Positions 36,042-47,158 of a stretch of 64,000 nucleotides of DNA are shown here, one piece after another. The notes below the pieces were generated by a model that was not told where the DNA came from, did no database searches, and saw only the letters and a program-made list of their open reading frames with translations. The translations under genes were made by a program, and so were the position numbers. Within the stretch, counting starts at the first letter, position 1; every line of letters starts with the position of its first letter. Origin of the DNA: Pseudoroseicyclus tamaricis (GTDB taxonomy: Bacteria; Pseudomonadota; Alphaproteobacteria; Rhodobacterales; Rhodobacteraceae); NCBI RefSeq assembly GCF_012070395.1, contig NZ_JAAFYS010000001.1, forward strand, positions 722,001 to 786,000. Direction: 5' to 3'.

Positions 36042-36320
36042 CTAGAGAAGTACTTCGGCCGCCCGCTCGTCGAGCGTCATGCGCGCGGGGTTCGGCCGAC
36101 GCTCTTCGGGATCAAGGTGCTCTCCGCCTCGCTGCGGCAGATGCGACAATGGGAGCTGACGGACGAGGAGCTTCGCGCGGAGGGCATTGGCATCGGTGCC
36201 GGGCCGGTCTCGCGCTCGATCATCCTGCCGGTCGTCATGGTCGAGATGCACCGGCGCTTCCCCCAGATCGTCTTCGAGATGGTGCGCGCTCATCCCACCG
36301 ATTCCTATGAGGGCGCTGGC
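36033..36320 (+). pseudogene. LysR-family regulator fragment
   Basis: Plus-strand reading gives AAQLEKYFGRPLVERHARGV, then RPTLFGIKVLSASLRQM, the second half of a LysR HTH, followed by SIILPVVMVEMHRRFPQIVF, the start of an effector domain. The first part of the HTH is absent, and homology stops near 36300 at the border with a minus-strand binding-protein fragment. The gene survives only as about 90 codons. Confidence 0.72.
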
Positions 36321-36529
36321 GAGCCATCGGGCATGATCGTCAGCAGCGTCTCGAAGGCGGGCTTCCAGTAGGACACCCGGTCGCCGATCTCGATCTTGTC
36401 CCGCTCGAAGGTGGTGTTGTCGAGCTGGTTCGCCAGGGCGATGACGTCCGGGCCGTTGGTGGCTTCGGCGGTGGCCGGGCCGAACGACATGAGTATCGCC
36501 GCCGAGGCAGCGGTCAGCAATCTGGGCAT
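36305..36529 (-). pseudogene. Dipeptide-type ABC binding protein, N-terminal fragment
   Basis: From ATG 36529, preceded by a strong GGGAGGGG ribosome site, the frame reads MPRLLTAASAAILMSFGPATAE, a Sec signal peptide. It continues with ALANQLDNTTFERDKIEIGD and WKPAFETLLTIMPDG, the usual opening of peptide/nickel-type binding proteins. It then stops after about 75 codons, where a normal protein has about 500. With the DppB fragment it is the remains of one importer operon. The intact start and ribosome site mean a short exported peptide could still be made. Confidence 0.65.
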
Positions 36530-36791
36530 TATCCCCTCCCTAAATCCTCGCGCCCGCTCGCTTTCCTCATGCAAGGCCGGGCCTGTGGGTGAAGCGGATC
36601 GTGGGCGGGAGTTGCGCTGAAAGCGCAATAAGTTCGATCAGCTATGCGCCGGCCTTATCGCAGCTGCCTCCGGGCTCGGACGCCGGCACGCAGGTTGAGT
36701 AGGCCAGTGGCCCGTCCCATGCTGGCCACGAAGCTCGGGCATCTCCCGCATCACGAGCGAAACAGAGGGTCGCTTCCAGCCGCGGTGATGG

Positions 36792-36821
36792 CCGGGACAT
36801 CCGCGATGGCGGATGTCCCGG
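36792..36821 (-). terminator. Hairpin downstream of the GH3 gene
   Basis: CCGGGACATCCGC and GCGGATGTCCCGG form a perfect 13-base stem with a GATG loop, starting 10 bases past the GH3 stop. No T-tract is seen. It probably ends the GntR-GH3 transcript or protects its 3' end. Confidence 0.6.
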
Positions 36822-36831
36822 TCCCGGGGCG

Positions 36832-39285
36832 TCAGCGGGGCAGGCGCGCGTCCGCCAACTCCAAGGTAGCCGTCAGCGGCAGATCCGCTGCCGAGGTTCC
36901 GGCCAAGACGGTGTAGCGCCCCGGCGCGACGTGCCAGTCCCCCGCCGTCTCGTCGAAATAGGCGAAGGCGCGGGCGGGGAGCGGCAGCACCAGCTCGCGG
37001 CGCTCGCCCGGCTCCAGCGCCACCTTGGCGAAGGTCTTGAGCTCCCGCGCCGGGCGCTCCACCGGCGGTGCTTCTGCGCCGACGTAGAGCTGTACCACGG
37101 TGCTGCCGGCGCGGCCGGAGGTGTTCTCCACCGTCAGCCGCGCCTCGGCACCGTCTTCGGCGGCCGTTACAGACAGGCCCGACAGCGCGAAGCTGGCGTA
37201 GCTGAGGCCGAAGCCGAAGGGGAAGAGCGGGGCGATGCCCTTGGCGTCGTAATGGCGGTGGCCGGTGAAGACGCCCTCCTGGTAGCGCACGTGGCCGTCC
37301 ACGCCCGGATAGACCGTGGGGTCATTCGTCCAGGTCGGGTTGTCCTCGATGCGCAGGGGGAAGGTCTGCGGCAGGCGGCCGCCGGGCTCGGCATCGCCGA
37401 AGAGCACGTCGGCGATGGCATTGCCGGCTTCCTGGCCGGGGTACCACGCCTGCAGCACCGCCGCCGCCTCGCCGAGCCACGGCATCTCCACCGGGCCGCC
37501 GGTTTGCAGCACCACCACGGTGCGCGGGTTGGCAGCGCAAACGGCGGCAACGAGCTCGTCCTGCCGGCCGGGCAGGCGGATGTCCTCGAGGTCGGAGCCC
37601 TCGGTGTCCCACTCTCCCGAGCGACCGACGAAGACGAGCGCCGTCTCGGCCTCGCCCGCGATCCGCGCCGCCTCGGCGATGGCGTCGTCGCCGAGCGGCT
37701 GGCCGATGCCGGCGCGGAGGGCGGAGAAGGTGAGCATCTTGCCCTCGCTGGCGGCGAACTCGGCGGTGACCTCGTAGCTGCGTCCGGCCTCCAGATTGAC
37801 CTCGCCCACCACCTCGTCGGAGCCTTCCTCGAAGAAGGTGCGGCCGCGGGTGAAGTCGCTCATGGCGTCGGCGACGACCTTGCCATCGACCAGCATCCGG
37901 GCCGGGCCGGTGGCATGGATGCCGAAGCGGTAGGGGCCGGTTTCCTCGGGGGTGAAGCTGCCGGTGAGGCGGGCCGAGAAGCGGGTCGGGTTCACCTTGC
38001 CATTGGCCACGGGCGGCACCCAGAAGGCCTCGGCGCTGGCCATCTCCTCGCTGTGGACGGGCTCTCCCGACAGCTCGGTGCCCTCGAAGAACTCCGCCTT
38101 GAGCGGTCCCTGCCAGATCGGCTCCCACCGGTGGTTGGTGCAGCCGGGCGCGAAGGTGAGGGCGCTCTCGCCCAGCCGCTCGGCCAGCCCCTGCCAGGGC
38201 GAGACGCTGTAATGCGGATTGAGCTGTGCCGAGCCGCCGCCCATGATGCGGGCTGCCTTGGCATTGGGGCCGATCACGGCGATCTGGCCCTTGGGCAGGC
38301 TTAGCGGCAGCAGGCCGTCGTTCTTGAGCATCACCGTGCCCGCCGCGCCGGCCCGGCGGATGAGGGCGCGGGTCTCGGGGCGGTCATCGGCGACCTCCTC
38401 GAAGGGATGCTCGCCCTCCAGCAGGCCCACCCGCTCCATCAGGCGGAGCACGGCGAGGGCGCGGGTGCGCACCACCTCGGCGCTGACCTCGCCCGCCTGC
38501 ACGGCGGCGACGAGTTTCTCGCCGCGGTCGCGCGTCGGCCCCGGCATCTCGAGGTCGAGCCCCGCCTTGACCGTCTCGGCGGTGGAATGCGAGCCGAACC
38601 AGTCGGACATGACGATGCCGTCATAGCCCCAGTCGCCGCGCAGCACCTCGTCCAGAAGCCACGGGTTCTCAGAGGCATAGGTGCCGTTCAGTTTGTTGTA
38701 GGCCGACATGAGCGCCCAGATGCCGGCCTCCTTCACCGCGGCCTCGAAGGGGCGCAGGTAGATCTCGCGCATCGCCCGTTCGGAGATGTCGGAGCTCATG
38801 GTGGTGCGCTCGATCTCGCTCTCGTTGCCGGCGTAATGCTTCATAGTCGCCGCGATGCCCTTGCCCTGCAGGCCGCGCACATAGGCCGCGCCGAGCTGGG
38901 CGGTCAGCTCCGGGTCCTCCGAGTAGCATTCGAAGTTGCGCCCGTTGGTGACGGAGCGCTGGATGTTCACGGTGGGCGCCAGCGAGACATGGGCGCTCTT
39001 CGATTTGACCTCGTCCGCCAGCGCCGCGCCGATCTCTTCGGCCAGCTCGGGATCCCACGTCGCGCCGAGGGCGATGCCCACCGGGAACGCCGCCGCCGAG
39101 ACGCCGCCGATCAGCCCGCCGCCGCCGCGCGCGCCGTTCGGCCCGTCGGTCACGCGCAAGGTGCCGATGCCGAGGCGGGGGATCGGGTTGACCGACCAGA
39201 AATCCTGGCCCGAGAGCAGGGAGACCTGCTCCTCCAGCGTCAGCTCGTCGATCAGGGCATCCGCGGTGCGGGGGGTGTCTGTCAT
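36832..39285 (-). CDS. Glycoside hydrolase family 3 beta-glucosidase with PA14 domain
   Basis: Retaining beta-glycosidase of 817 residues that removes terminal beta-linked glucose or a related sugar. The N-terminal (beta/alpha)8 domain includes KHYAGNESE and the nucleophile D228 in GIVMSDWFGSHS. The second domain begins near 315 (MLKNDGLLPL, IAVIGPNAKAARIMGGGSAQ). A PA14-like insert lies at about 395-540 (AEFFEGTELSG, GPYRFGIHATGPARMLVDGK), and a C-terminal Fn3-like domain ends the chain. No signal peptide is seen, so it acts on imported glycosides. It follows the GntR gene by 30 bases and is probably co-transcribed. Confidence 0.92.
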   Translation of the reverse strand: MTDTPRTADALIDELTLEEQVSLLSGQDFWSVNPIPRLGIGTLRVTDGPNGARGGGGLIGGVSAAAFPVGIALGATWDPELAEEIGAALADEVKSKSAHVSLAPTVNIQRSVTNGRNFECYSEDPELTAQLGAAYVRGLQGKGIAATMKHYAGNESEIERTTMSSDISERAMREIYLRPFEAAVKEAGIWALMSAYNKLNGTYASENPWLLDEVLRGDWGYDGIVMSDWFGSHSTAETVKAGLDLEMPGPTRDRGEKLVAAVQAGEVSAEVVRTRALAVLRLMERVGLLEGEHPFEEVADDRPETRALIRRAGAAGTVMLKNDGLLPLSLPKGQIAVIGPNAKAARIMGGGSAQLNPHYSVSPWQGLAERLGESALTFAPGCTNHRWEPIWQGPLKAEFFEGTELSGEPVHSEEMASAEAFWVPPVANGKVNPTRFSARLTGSFTPEETGPYRFGIHATGPARMLVDGKVVADAMSDFTRGRTFFEEGSDEVVGEVNLEAGRSYEVTAEFAASEGKMLTFSALRAGIGQPLGDDAIAEAARIAGEAETALVFVGRSGEWDTEGSDLEDIRLPGRQDELVAAVCAANPRTVVVLQTGGPVEMPWLGEAAAVLQAWYPGQEAGNAIADVLFGDAEPGGRLPQTFPLRIEDNPTWTNDPTVYPGVDGHVRYQEGVFTGHRHYDAKGIAPLFPFGFGLSYASFALSGLSVTAAEDGAEARLTVENTSGRAGSTVVQLYVGAEAPPVERPARELKTFAKVALEPGERRELVLPLPARAFAYFDETAGDWHVAPGRYTVLAGTSAADLPLTATLELADARLPR

Positions 39286-39315
39286 CGGTGCTATCCTTGA
39301 AGGCTGAAAGGGGGC

Positions 39316-39966
39316 TCAGACGGCGTAGGCGCTGAGGAACACGTTCTTGGGGCCCGCGATATGCCGGCTGATAATCTCCGCCAGCTCGGGCCCGTCGCTC
39401 CGCCGCAAAGCTTCGATCATCTCGCGATGTTCGGCTATGGCGCGCTGGCGTTCGCGGGCGAAGGGGAAGGCGCGGGTGCGGATCGGCTGGGTCGTCACCG
39501 TGTAATGGTGGATCGCCTCGGCCAGCTGCGGGTTGCCGCAGGCGCCGTAGATGGCGGCGTGGAAGCGGTTGTTCTGCTCGAAGATCAGCTGCATGTCGTC
39601 GGCCTCGCATGCGGCCTCGTGCGCATCGGCGATCCGGGTCAGCTCGGCCAGCAGCGCCTCTGGGGCAGGGGCGGTGAAGCGCAGGGCGGCGCGCCGCTCC
39701 AGCGCGTCGCGGATCTCGTAGAGCGCCTCGACCTCCTCGGCGGGGTAGTCGCGCACGCGGATGCCGCGGTTGGGCTGGCGCTCGGCGAGGCCCTGCTTTT
39801 CCAGCTCGTCGAAGGCGCGGCGTACGGCGTGGCGGGTCGCCCCCGTCTCCGCGATGACGTCGTCCTCGATCAGGCGCTCGCGCGGGTGCCGGCGGCCGAG
39901 GATGATGTCCTGGCTCAGGCTTTCCGTGATCTGTGCCCAATCGGGGCGGGCGGTGTCTTTCGCCAT
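39316..39966 (-). CDS. GntR-family regulator (FadR/FCD subgroup)
   Basis: Regulator of 216 residues. An N-terminal winged HTH covers about 10-75 (LSQDIILGRRHPRERLIEDD, then VIAETGATRHAVRRAFDELE). A C-terminal all-helical FCD domain binds small carboxylic ligands (EALYEIRDALERRAALRF, with metal-type histidines in FEQNNRFHAAIYGACGN and EHREMIEAL). It is divergent from the AtuA-like operon, and a palindrome lies between that operon's -35 and -10 boxes. Repression relieved by a pathway acid is the likely mode. Confidence 0.88.
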   Translation of the reverse strand: MAKDTARPDWAQITESLSQDIILGRRHPRERLIEDDVIAETGATRHAVRRAFDELEKQGLAERQPNRGIRVRDYPAEEVEALYEIRDALERRAALRFTAPAPEALLAELTRIADAHEAACEADDMQLIFEQNNRFHAAIYGACGNPQLAEAIHHYTVTTQPIRTRAFPFARERQRAIAEHREMIEALRRSDGPELAEIISRHIAGPKNVFLSAYAV

Positions 39967-40022
39967 GTCTGTCCTCGCTCTGAGGCCAGACTAGCCCAAG
40001 AAAAGGGGCGATTCAATTAGCG

Positions 40023-40051
40023 TTGACATTATCGAGAATCTTGATGATAAC
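40023..40051 (+). promoter_or_regulatory. Promoter with operator in the spacer, AtuA-like operon
   Basis: TTGACA (40023-40028) and GATAAC (40046-40051) are separated by 17 bases. The spacer holds the imperfect palindrome ATCGAGAATCTTGAT (40031-40045). Transcription would start at about 40058, only two bases before the ATG at 40060, and no ribosome site is visible, so the message looks leaderless. A regulator bound at the palindrome would block RNA polymerase directly. Confidence 0.6.
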
Positions 40052-40059
40052 TCCCGGCC

Positions 40060-41436
40060 ATGGGGGAGACACCGTTCATCATTGGCAGTGGCGCCGGCTT
40101 TTCGGGCGACAGGATCGACGCGGCGCAGCCCGTTGTCGCAGCGATGGCGGCGATGGGGCAGGGCGGGGCGCTGATCTTCGAGACGATGGGCGAGCGCACG
40201 CTGGCGCTGGGGCAGGTGGCCCGCGCCGCCGACCCGCAGGCGGGGTATGACCCCTACCTGCCGCAGTACCTCGGTCCGATTCTGAAGCCCGCGCTCGACG
40301 CCGGCATCCGCATCGTCGGCAATTTCGGCTGCGCCAATCCCGAGGGTGCGGCCCGCCTCATCGCAGCCATGGCGAAGGAGCGGGGCCTCACCCCCCGCAT
40401 CGCCGTGGTGACGGGCGACGATCTGCTCGGCAGCCCCGCGCTGGACGATGCCGTGGCCTGGGATGGCGACGGCACGCTGGCCCAGCCGTCGGGGGAGCCG
40501 GTGGCGGTGAACGTCTACATCGGCGCCGCGCCCATCGCCGAGGCGCTGAAGGCCGGTGCCGATATCGTGGTGACCGGGCGCATCGCCGACCCGGCTTTGG
40601 CGCTCGGCCCGCTCGTGGCGCATTTCGGCTGGGATTTCGATGATTTAGACCGCATCGCCGCCGGCACGCTCGTCGGGCACCTTCTCGAATGCGGCAGCCA
40701 GGTCTCTGGCGGCTATTTTGCCGACCCCGGCGTGAAGGACGTGCCGAACCTTGCCGATGTGGGCTTTCCCCTCGCCGAAGTCTCGGCCGATGGCAGCTTC
40801 GTCGTCACCAAGCCCGCCGGCACTGGCGGGCGCGTCGACCGGATGACGGTGCTGGAGCAGATGCTCTACGAGATCCACGATCCCGCCGCCTATCTCACCC
40901 CGGATGTGGCGCTCGACCTGACGCAGGCGACGATCACCGAGGTGGGCGAGAACCGCGTCGCCGTCGCGGGAGCCCGGGGCCATGCCGCGCCCCAGCGGCT
41001 GAAGGCGACGGTGAGCTACCGCGGCGAATGGCTGGGCGAGGCCGAGATCTCCTACGCCGGCCCCAATGCCCGCGCCCGCGCCGAGCTGGCGGCGGAGGTG
41101 ATCCGCACCCGCGTCTCCCGCGCGCCCGAGCCGCCGCGGATGCGGGCCGATATCCTCGGCACCGTCAGCGTCTTCGACGATGACGGCGGCTCGCTTCGCG
41201 CCGCAGATCGCGGCCCGGCAGACGGTGAATACCGCGTGCGCTTCGCCTTCGGCGGCAGCGAAACGGCCGTCCGCGCCGCCAACCATGAGGTGAACGCGCT
41301 CTATTGCTGCGGCCCGGCGGGCGGCGGCGGGGTGCGCATCTCCGCCGTGCCGCGCTTCGTGACCCGCTCCGTGCTGGTGCGCCGCGAGGCCGTGCGCCCG
41401 CACGTCGCCTTCTACGGCGAGGAGGTGCCGGCATGA
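40060..41436 (+). CDS. AtuA-like protein (DUF1446 family)
   Basis: A 458-residue protein of the AtuA/DUF1446 family, named after a gene for acyclic terpene utilisation in Pseudomonas; its biochemical role is not established. Conserved parts are the N-terminal IGSGAGFSGDRIDAAQPVVA, IVGNFGCANPEGAARLIAAM, TGRIADPALALGPLVAHFGW and HLLECGSQVSGGYFADPG. The start is fixed by the family N-terminus, which begins at once with IIGSGAG, and implies an almost leaderless message. Its stop overlaps the next start (ATGA). The C-terminal AtuA part is encoded by the separate downstream gene. Confidence 0.85.
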   Translation: MGETPFIIGSGAGFSGDRIDAAQPVVAAMAAMGQGGALIFETMGERTLALGQVARAADPQAGYDPYLPQYLGPILKPALDAGIRIVGNFGCANPEGAARLIAAMAKERGLTPRIAVVTGDDLLGSPALDDAVAWDGDGTLAQPSGEPVAVNVYIGAAPIAEALKAGADIVVTGRIADPALALGPLVAHFGWDFDDLDRIAAGTLVGHLLECGSQVSGGYFADPGVKDVPNLADVGFPLAEVSADGSFVVTKPAGTGGRVDRMTVLEQMLYEIHDPAAYLTPDVALDLTQATITEVGENRVAVAGARGHAAPQRLKATVSYRGEWLGEAEISYAGPNARARAELAAEVIRTRVSRAPEPPRMRADILGTVSVFDDDGGSLRAADRGPADGEYRVRFAFGGSETAVRAANHEVNALYCCGPAGGGGVRISAVPRFVTRSVLVRREAVRPHVAFYGEEVPA

Positions 41437-41825
41437 GCGTGCGTGTTCCCCTGCACCGGCTGGCCCATGGCCGCACCGGCGACAAGGGCAACCGGCTGAA
41501 CGTCAGCGTCATCGCCTATGACGCCGCCGACTGGAACACGCTCACCGAGCAGGTGACCGAAGCGCGCATCCTCGCGCTCTTCCGTCACCGGGGCGCCAGC
41601 TCGGCCACCCGCTACCTGCTGCCGCATCTGGCGGCGATGAATTTCGTGATCGAAGACGCGCTGGAGGGCGGGGTGAACTCCGCGCTCGCCGTCGACACGC
41701 ATGGCAAGACCCTCTCGTTCCACGTGCTGGGGATGGCCGTAGAGATCAGTGCCGCGCGCGCTGCAGAGCTGGGCCTGGAGGAGACGGGGCCCACAAAACG
41801 ATACCAGGAGGAGACCACGACATGA
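41433..41825 (+). CDS. AtuA-related small protein
   Basis: A 130-residue protein matching the C-terminal region that is fused to AtuA in some species and separate in others. It opens with the conserved LHRLAHGRTGDKGNRLNVSV and continues through FRHRGASSATRYLLPHLAAM and LSFHVLGMAVEI. It overlaps both neighbours by 4 bases, so it is coupled to the AtuA-like gene and to the importer binding protein. A complex with the AtuA-like protein is likely. The function is unknown. Confidence 0.82.
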   Translation: MSVRVPLHRLAHGRTGDKGNRLNVSVIAYDAADWNTLTEQVTEARILALFRHRGASSATRYLLPHLAAMNFVIEDALEGGVNSALAVDTHGKTLSFHVLGMAVEISAARAAELGLEETGPTKRYQEETTT

Positions 41826-43381
41826 GACATTCGATGACACGTCTTGGCACGAAGGCCGCGCTCTTGGCCGGTGCCGCGATGATCGCCGGCGCCGCCGCCG
41901 CGCAGGAGCAGGGCGGCACGCTCACCGTCGGCATCAGCCAGATGCCGCCGCAGCCCGACCCGGTTGTGACGACCTTCGGCATCAACTGGATGACCGCCGC
42001 CGTCGTCTGCGAAGGGCTCTTCGCCGTCGACAACAGCTGGACGCCGCAGCCCATGCTGGCCGAGAGCTTCGAGTACAGCGACGACGGCACTCTGCTGACG
42101 ATCACGCTGCGCGATGGCCTCACCTTCCAGTCCGGCGAGCCGCTCACCTCGGCCGACGTGGTCGCCTCGCTCGAGCGCTTCCGCGCCGCCGCCGGCATCG
42201 GCGCCTCCTTCGCCGCGGTGACGGAGAGCATCAGCGCCCCCGACGACATGACCGTCGAGATCCAGCTGACCGGCCCGACGCCCATCGTCCCCGGCCTGCT
42301 GGCCGGCACGCAGGCGGTCATCATGTCCGCCTCGTCCATCGGCGACGCATCGGCGACCGAAGCCCTCTCCGGCCTCGATTGCACTGGCCCCTACACGCTC
42401 ACCGATTACCGCGCCGACCAGGGCGTCACGCTGACGCGTTGGGAAGACTACCAGCCCCGCGAGGAGGAATCCTCCGGCGAGGCCGGCATGAAGCACGCTT
42501 GGGCCGACGAGATCATGCTGCGGCTGATGCCGGAACCCTCCGTCCGCCGCGACAGCCTCGTCACCGGCGAGATCGACGTGGCGATGGAGCTGCCGACCGA
42601 CTTCTACGAGCAGCTGGAGAGCGCCCCGGGCGTGCAGCCGGTCATCGTCGCCAACAACCAGTCGCTGACGGCGGTGTTCAACACGCAGGAAGGCGTGATG
42701 GCCGATGTGAACCTGCGCCGCGCCATCTACCACGCGCTGGAGATGGAGCCGATCATGCTCGCCTCCGTCGGCAACCCCGAGTTCTACGAGATCGACGGCA
42801 GCTGGATCCCCGACCCGAACAGCTTCTGGTACACCACCGCCGGCATCGACGAGTTCGGCCAGCCCGACCCGGCGAAGGTGGAGGAATATCTCGCGGCCTC
42901 CGATTACAACGGCGAGCCGATCCGCTGGCTGGTGGCCTCCGAGCAATACCAGAAGCACTTCCTGACCGCGGTGACCGTGGCCCAGCAGCTGGGCGACTAC
43001 GGGATCAACGTGGAGATCCAGGAAAACCCGATGGCGAACTACATCCAGATGCGCGCCGATCCGACGCAGATGGACGCTTTCTCCAGCTTCCTGCCCACGT
43101 ATATCGACCCGACCTCCATCGCCTACCTGAACCCGACCTACCCGGGCTTCTGGACCGACCCGGAGAAGATGGAGCTGATGGCCCAGCTCGCCGAGACCAT
43201 CGACCCCGATGAGCGCAAGGCGATCTTCGAAGAGGTGCACGCGCTGGCCTACGACCAGTTCCCCTTCATCAAGTACGGCACCGAGGCCAACATGTACGGG
43301 GTGCGCGAGGGCGTCGAAGGCTACACGACCACGGCCGTGGGCGGCTACACCTTCTACAACTACGCTCCGCCGGCCGAGTAA
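41822..43381 (+). CDS. Dipeptide-type ABC importer binding protein
   Basis: Periplasmic binding protein of the peptide/nickel/opine family, 519 residues. A Sec signal peptide covers about 1-27 (LLAGAAMIAGAAAAQE). Family features include GGTLTVGISQMPPQPDP, the SADVVASLERFRAAAGIGAS region and PTYIDPTSIAYLNPTYPGFW near the C-terminus. Members bind peptides, but also glycosides and opine-like compounds. Because the operon has AtuA-like and esterase genes, a non-peptide ligand is quite possible. Only one base separates it from the first permease gene. Confidence 0.9.
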   Translation: MRHSMTRLGTKAALLAGAAMIAGAAAAQEQGGTLTVGISQMPPQPDPVVTTFGINWMTAAVVCEGLFAVDNSWTPQPMLAESFEYSDDGTLLTITLRDGLTFQSGEPLTSADVVASLERFRAAAGIGASFAAVTESISAPDDMTVEIQLTGPTPIVPGLLAGTQAVIMSASSIGDASATEALSGLDCTGPYTLTDYRADQGVTLTRWEDYQPREEESSGEAGMKHAWADEIMLRLMPEPSVRRDSLVTGEIDVAMELPTDFYEQLESAPGVQPVIVANNQSLTAVFNTQEGVMADVNLRRAIYHALEMEPIMLASVGNPEFYEIDGSWIPDPNSFWYTTAGIDEFGQPDPAKVEEYLAASDYNGEPIRWLVASEQYQKHFLTAVTVAQQLGDYGINVEIQENPMANYIQMRADPTQMDAFSSFLPTYIDPTSIAYLNPTYPGFWTDPEKMELMAQLAETIDPDERKAIFEEVHALAYDQFPFIKYGTEANMYGVREGVEGYTTTAVGGYTFYNYAPPAE

Positions 43382-43382
43382 G

Positions 43383-44270
43383 ATGACGGCGGCTGACACA
43401 CAGGCAGAGGCGCGCGAAGCCATTCGCGCGCCTCGGGCCCCCAGCTTCCTGCAGAGGTTCGTGCGCAATCCCACGGCGGTGCTGAGCTTCGCGCTACTGG
43501 TCGCCTTCGCCCTCATGGCGATCTTCGCGCCGCTCATCGCGCCGGGCGACCCGATGCGGGTGAACCCGGTCGTGCGCTTCACGCCGCCGGGCGCAGAGTA
43601 CTTCTTCGGCACAGACAACCTCGGCCGCGACGTGTTCCGCATCGTCGTGCACGGCTCGCGCACCACGCTGCTCGTCGGCCTCGTCGTCACCGTCATCTCC
43701 ATGGGGCTGGCGACGATCCTCGGCCTGCTCTCGGGCTTTTACCGGGCGGTCGACGTGATCCTGATGCGCTTTGTCGACGGGCTGATGGCCTTCCCCGGCA
43801 TCGTGCTCGCCACGGCCGCCGCCGGCTTTCTCGGACCGGCCATCTCCACCGTCATCATCTCGCTGACCATCGTGCTCATCTCGCCCTCCCTCCGCGTCGT
43901 GCGTGGGCAGGTGCTGGTGGTGCGCGAGGCGCAGATGATCGAGGCCGCCCGCGCCACCGGCGTGCCGACCGGGCGTATCTTCCGGCGCTATATCCTTCCG
44001 GCGGTGATGTCGCCGATCCTTGTGCAGGCCTCGTTCATCTTCTCCGCCGCGGTCCTTGGCGAGGCCGCCCTCAGCTTCATCGGCGTCGGCATCGGCCCGA
44101 CCGACATCTCCTGGGGCAATGCCCTGACGGAGGCGCGCAACTACATCAGCCAGGCGCCGTGGATCGTCATCTTCCCCGGCCTCGCCCTCATGCTCACCAT
44201 TCTCGCCCTCAACCTCTTGGGCGACAGCCTGCGCGATCTGCTCGATCCGCGCCTGGCAAGGAGGCGCTGA
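43383..44270 (+). CDS. Dipeptide-type ABC permease (DppC family)
   Basis: Inner-membrane subunit of 295 residues from ATG 43383; longer frames would overlap the binding-protein gene. It has a charged N-terminus (about 35 residues) and then five to six helices. DppC markers are FFGTDNLGRDVFRIVVHGSR and the coupling segment AARATGVPTGRIFRRYILPA. It lies one base before the DppB-type gene. The C then B gene order is opposite to the second dipeptide-type operon in this window. Confidence 0.9.
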   Translation: MTAADTQAEAREAIRAPRAPSFLQRFVRNPTAVLSFALLVAFALMAIFAPLIAPGDPMRVNPVVRFTPPGAEYFFGTDNLGRDVFRIVVHGSRTTLLVGLVVTVISMGLATILGLLSGFYRAVDVILMRFVDGLMAFPGIVLATAAAGFLGPAISTVIISLTIVLISPSLRVVRGQVLVVREAQMIEAARATGVPTGRIFRRYILPAVMSPILVQASFIFSAAVLGEAALSFIGVGIGPTDISWGNALTEARNYISQAPWIVIFPGLALMLTILALNLLGDSLRDLLDPRLARRR

Positions 44271-44271
44271 C

Positions 44272-45212
44272 ATGCTGCGCTATCTCGCGAAGCGGTTCCT
44301 GCTCATTCTGCCCACGATCTTCGTGCCGCTGATCATGGTCTTCCTGCTCCTGCGCCTCGCCCCCGGCGACCCGGCGGGGATGATGCTGGGCGATCAGGCC
44401 ACCGCCGACCAGCTCGCCGCTCTCCGCGCCGAGCTGGGGCTCGACCAGCCGCTGCCGGTGCAGTTCCTGCTCTGGCTCAAGGGCATCTTCACGCTCGACC
44501 TCGGCAATTCGATCTTCTTCCGCGAGCCGGTGATGGAGGTGATCCCCCGCTATGCCGGCGTGACGATCCTGCTCACCCTCGTGGCGCTGACGCTGGCCAT
44601 CGTGATCGGCGTGGTCATGGGCGTGATCTCGGCGCTCAACCGCAACAACCCGGTCGACCGGGGCGTGGTGACCAGCGCCGTCCTCGGCATCTCGCTGCCG
44701 GAGTTCTGGTTCGCGCTTCTGCTCATCTTCCTCTTCTCCGTCACCCTGCGCTGGTTCCCCGTTTCGGGATGGACGCCGCCCTCGGCCGGGCTCATCGCCT
44801 TCGGGGCGTCGATCTTCCTGCCGGCGCTGGCGCTCGGCATCCGCCAATCGGCGCTGATGACGCGGATGATGCGCTCCTCGATGCTCGACGTGATGGACGA
44901 GCCCTACATCACCACCGCCCGCGCCCAAGGGCTGCCCGAGCGCAAGGTGATCGGCAGCTACGCCATGCGCACCGCCTCGATACCCGTGCTCACCGTTGCC
45001 GGCCTTGCCGCCGGTTACATGCTGGGCGGGGCCGTCGCGATCGAGATCGTCTTCGCGCTGCCGGGGCTGGGGCGGATGCTGGTGGAGGCCGTCGCTCGCC
45101 GCGATTACCCGCTGGTGGAGGGCGGGGTGCTGACGATCAGCCTCGTGCTGGCCGTGCTGAACCTCGTCATCGACCTGCTCTACGCTGTGCTCGACCCAAG
45201 GATCCGCTACCA

Positions 45213-45216
<4 letters not shown>
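44272..45216 (+). CDS. Dipeptide-type ABC permease (DppB family)
   Basis: Inner-membrane subunit of 314 residues with six helices. DppB features are FLLLRLAPGDPAGMMLGDQA near 24-43, LGLDQPLPVQFLLWLKGIFT, and the coupling loop TARAQGLPERKVIGSYAMRT. It ends with RRDYPLVEGGVLTISLVLAV and DPRIRYQ. Its stop overlaps the first ATPase start (ATGA). It forms a heterodimer with the DppC-type protein. Confidence 0.9.
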
Positions 45217-47154
<1,938 letters not shown>

Positions 47155-47158
<4 letters not shown>

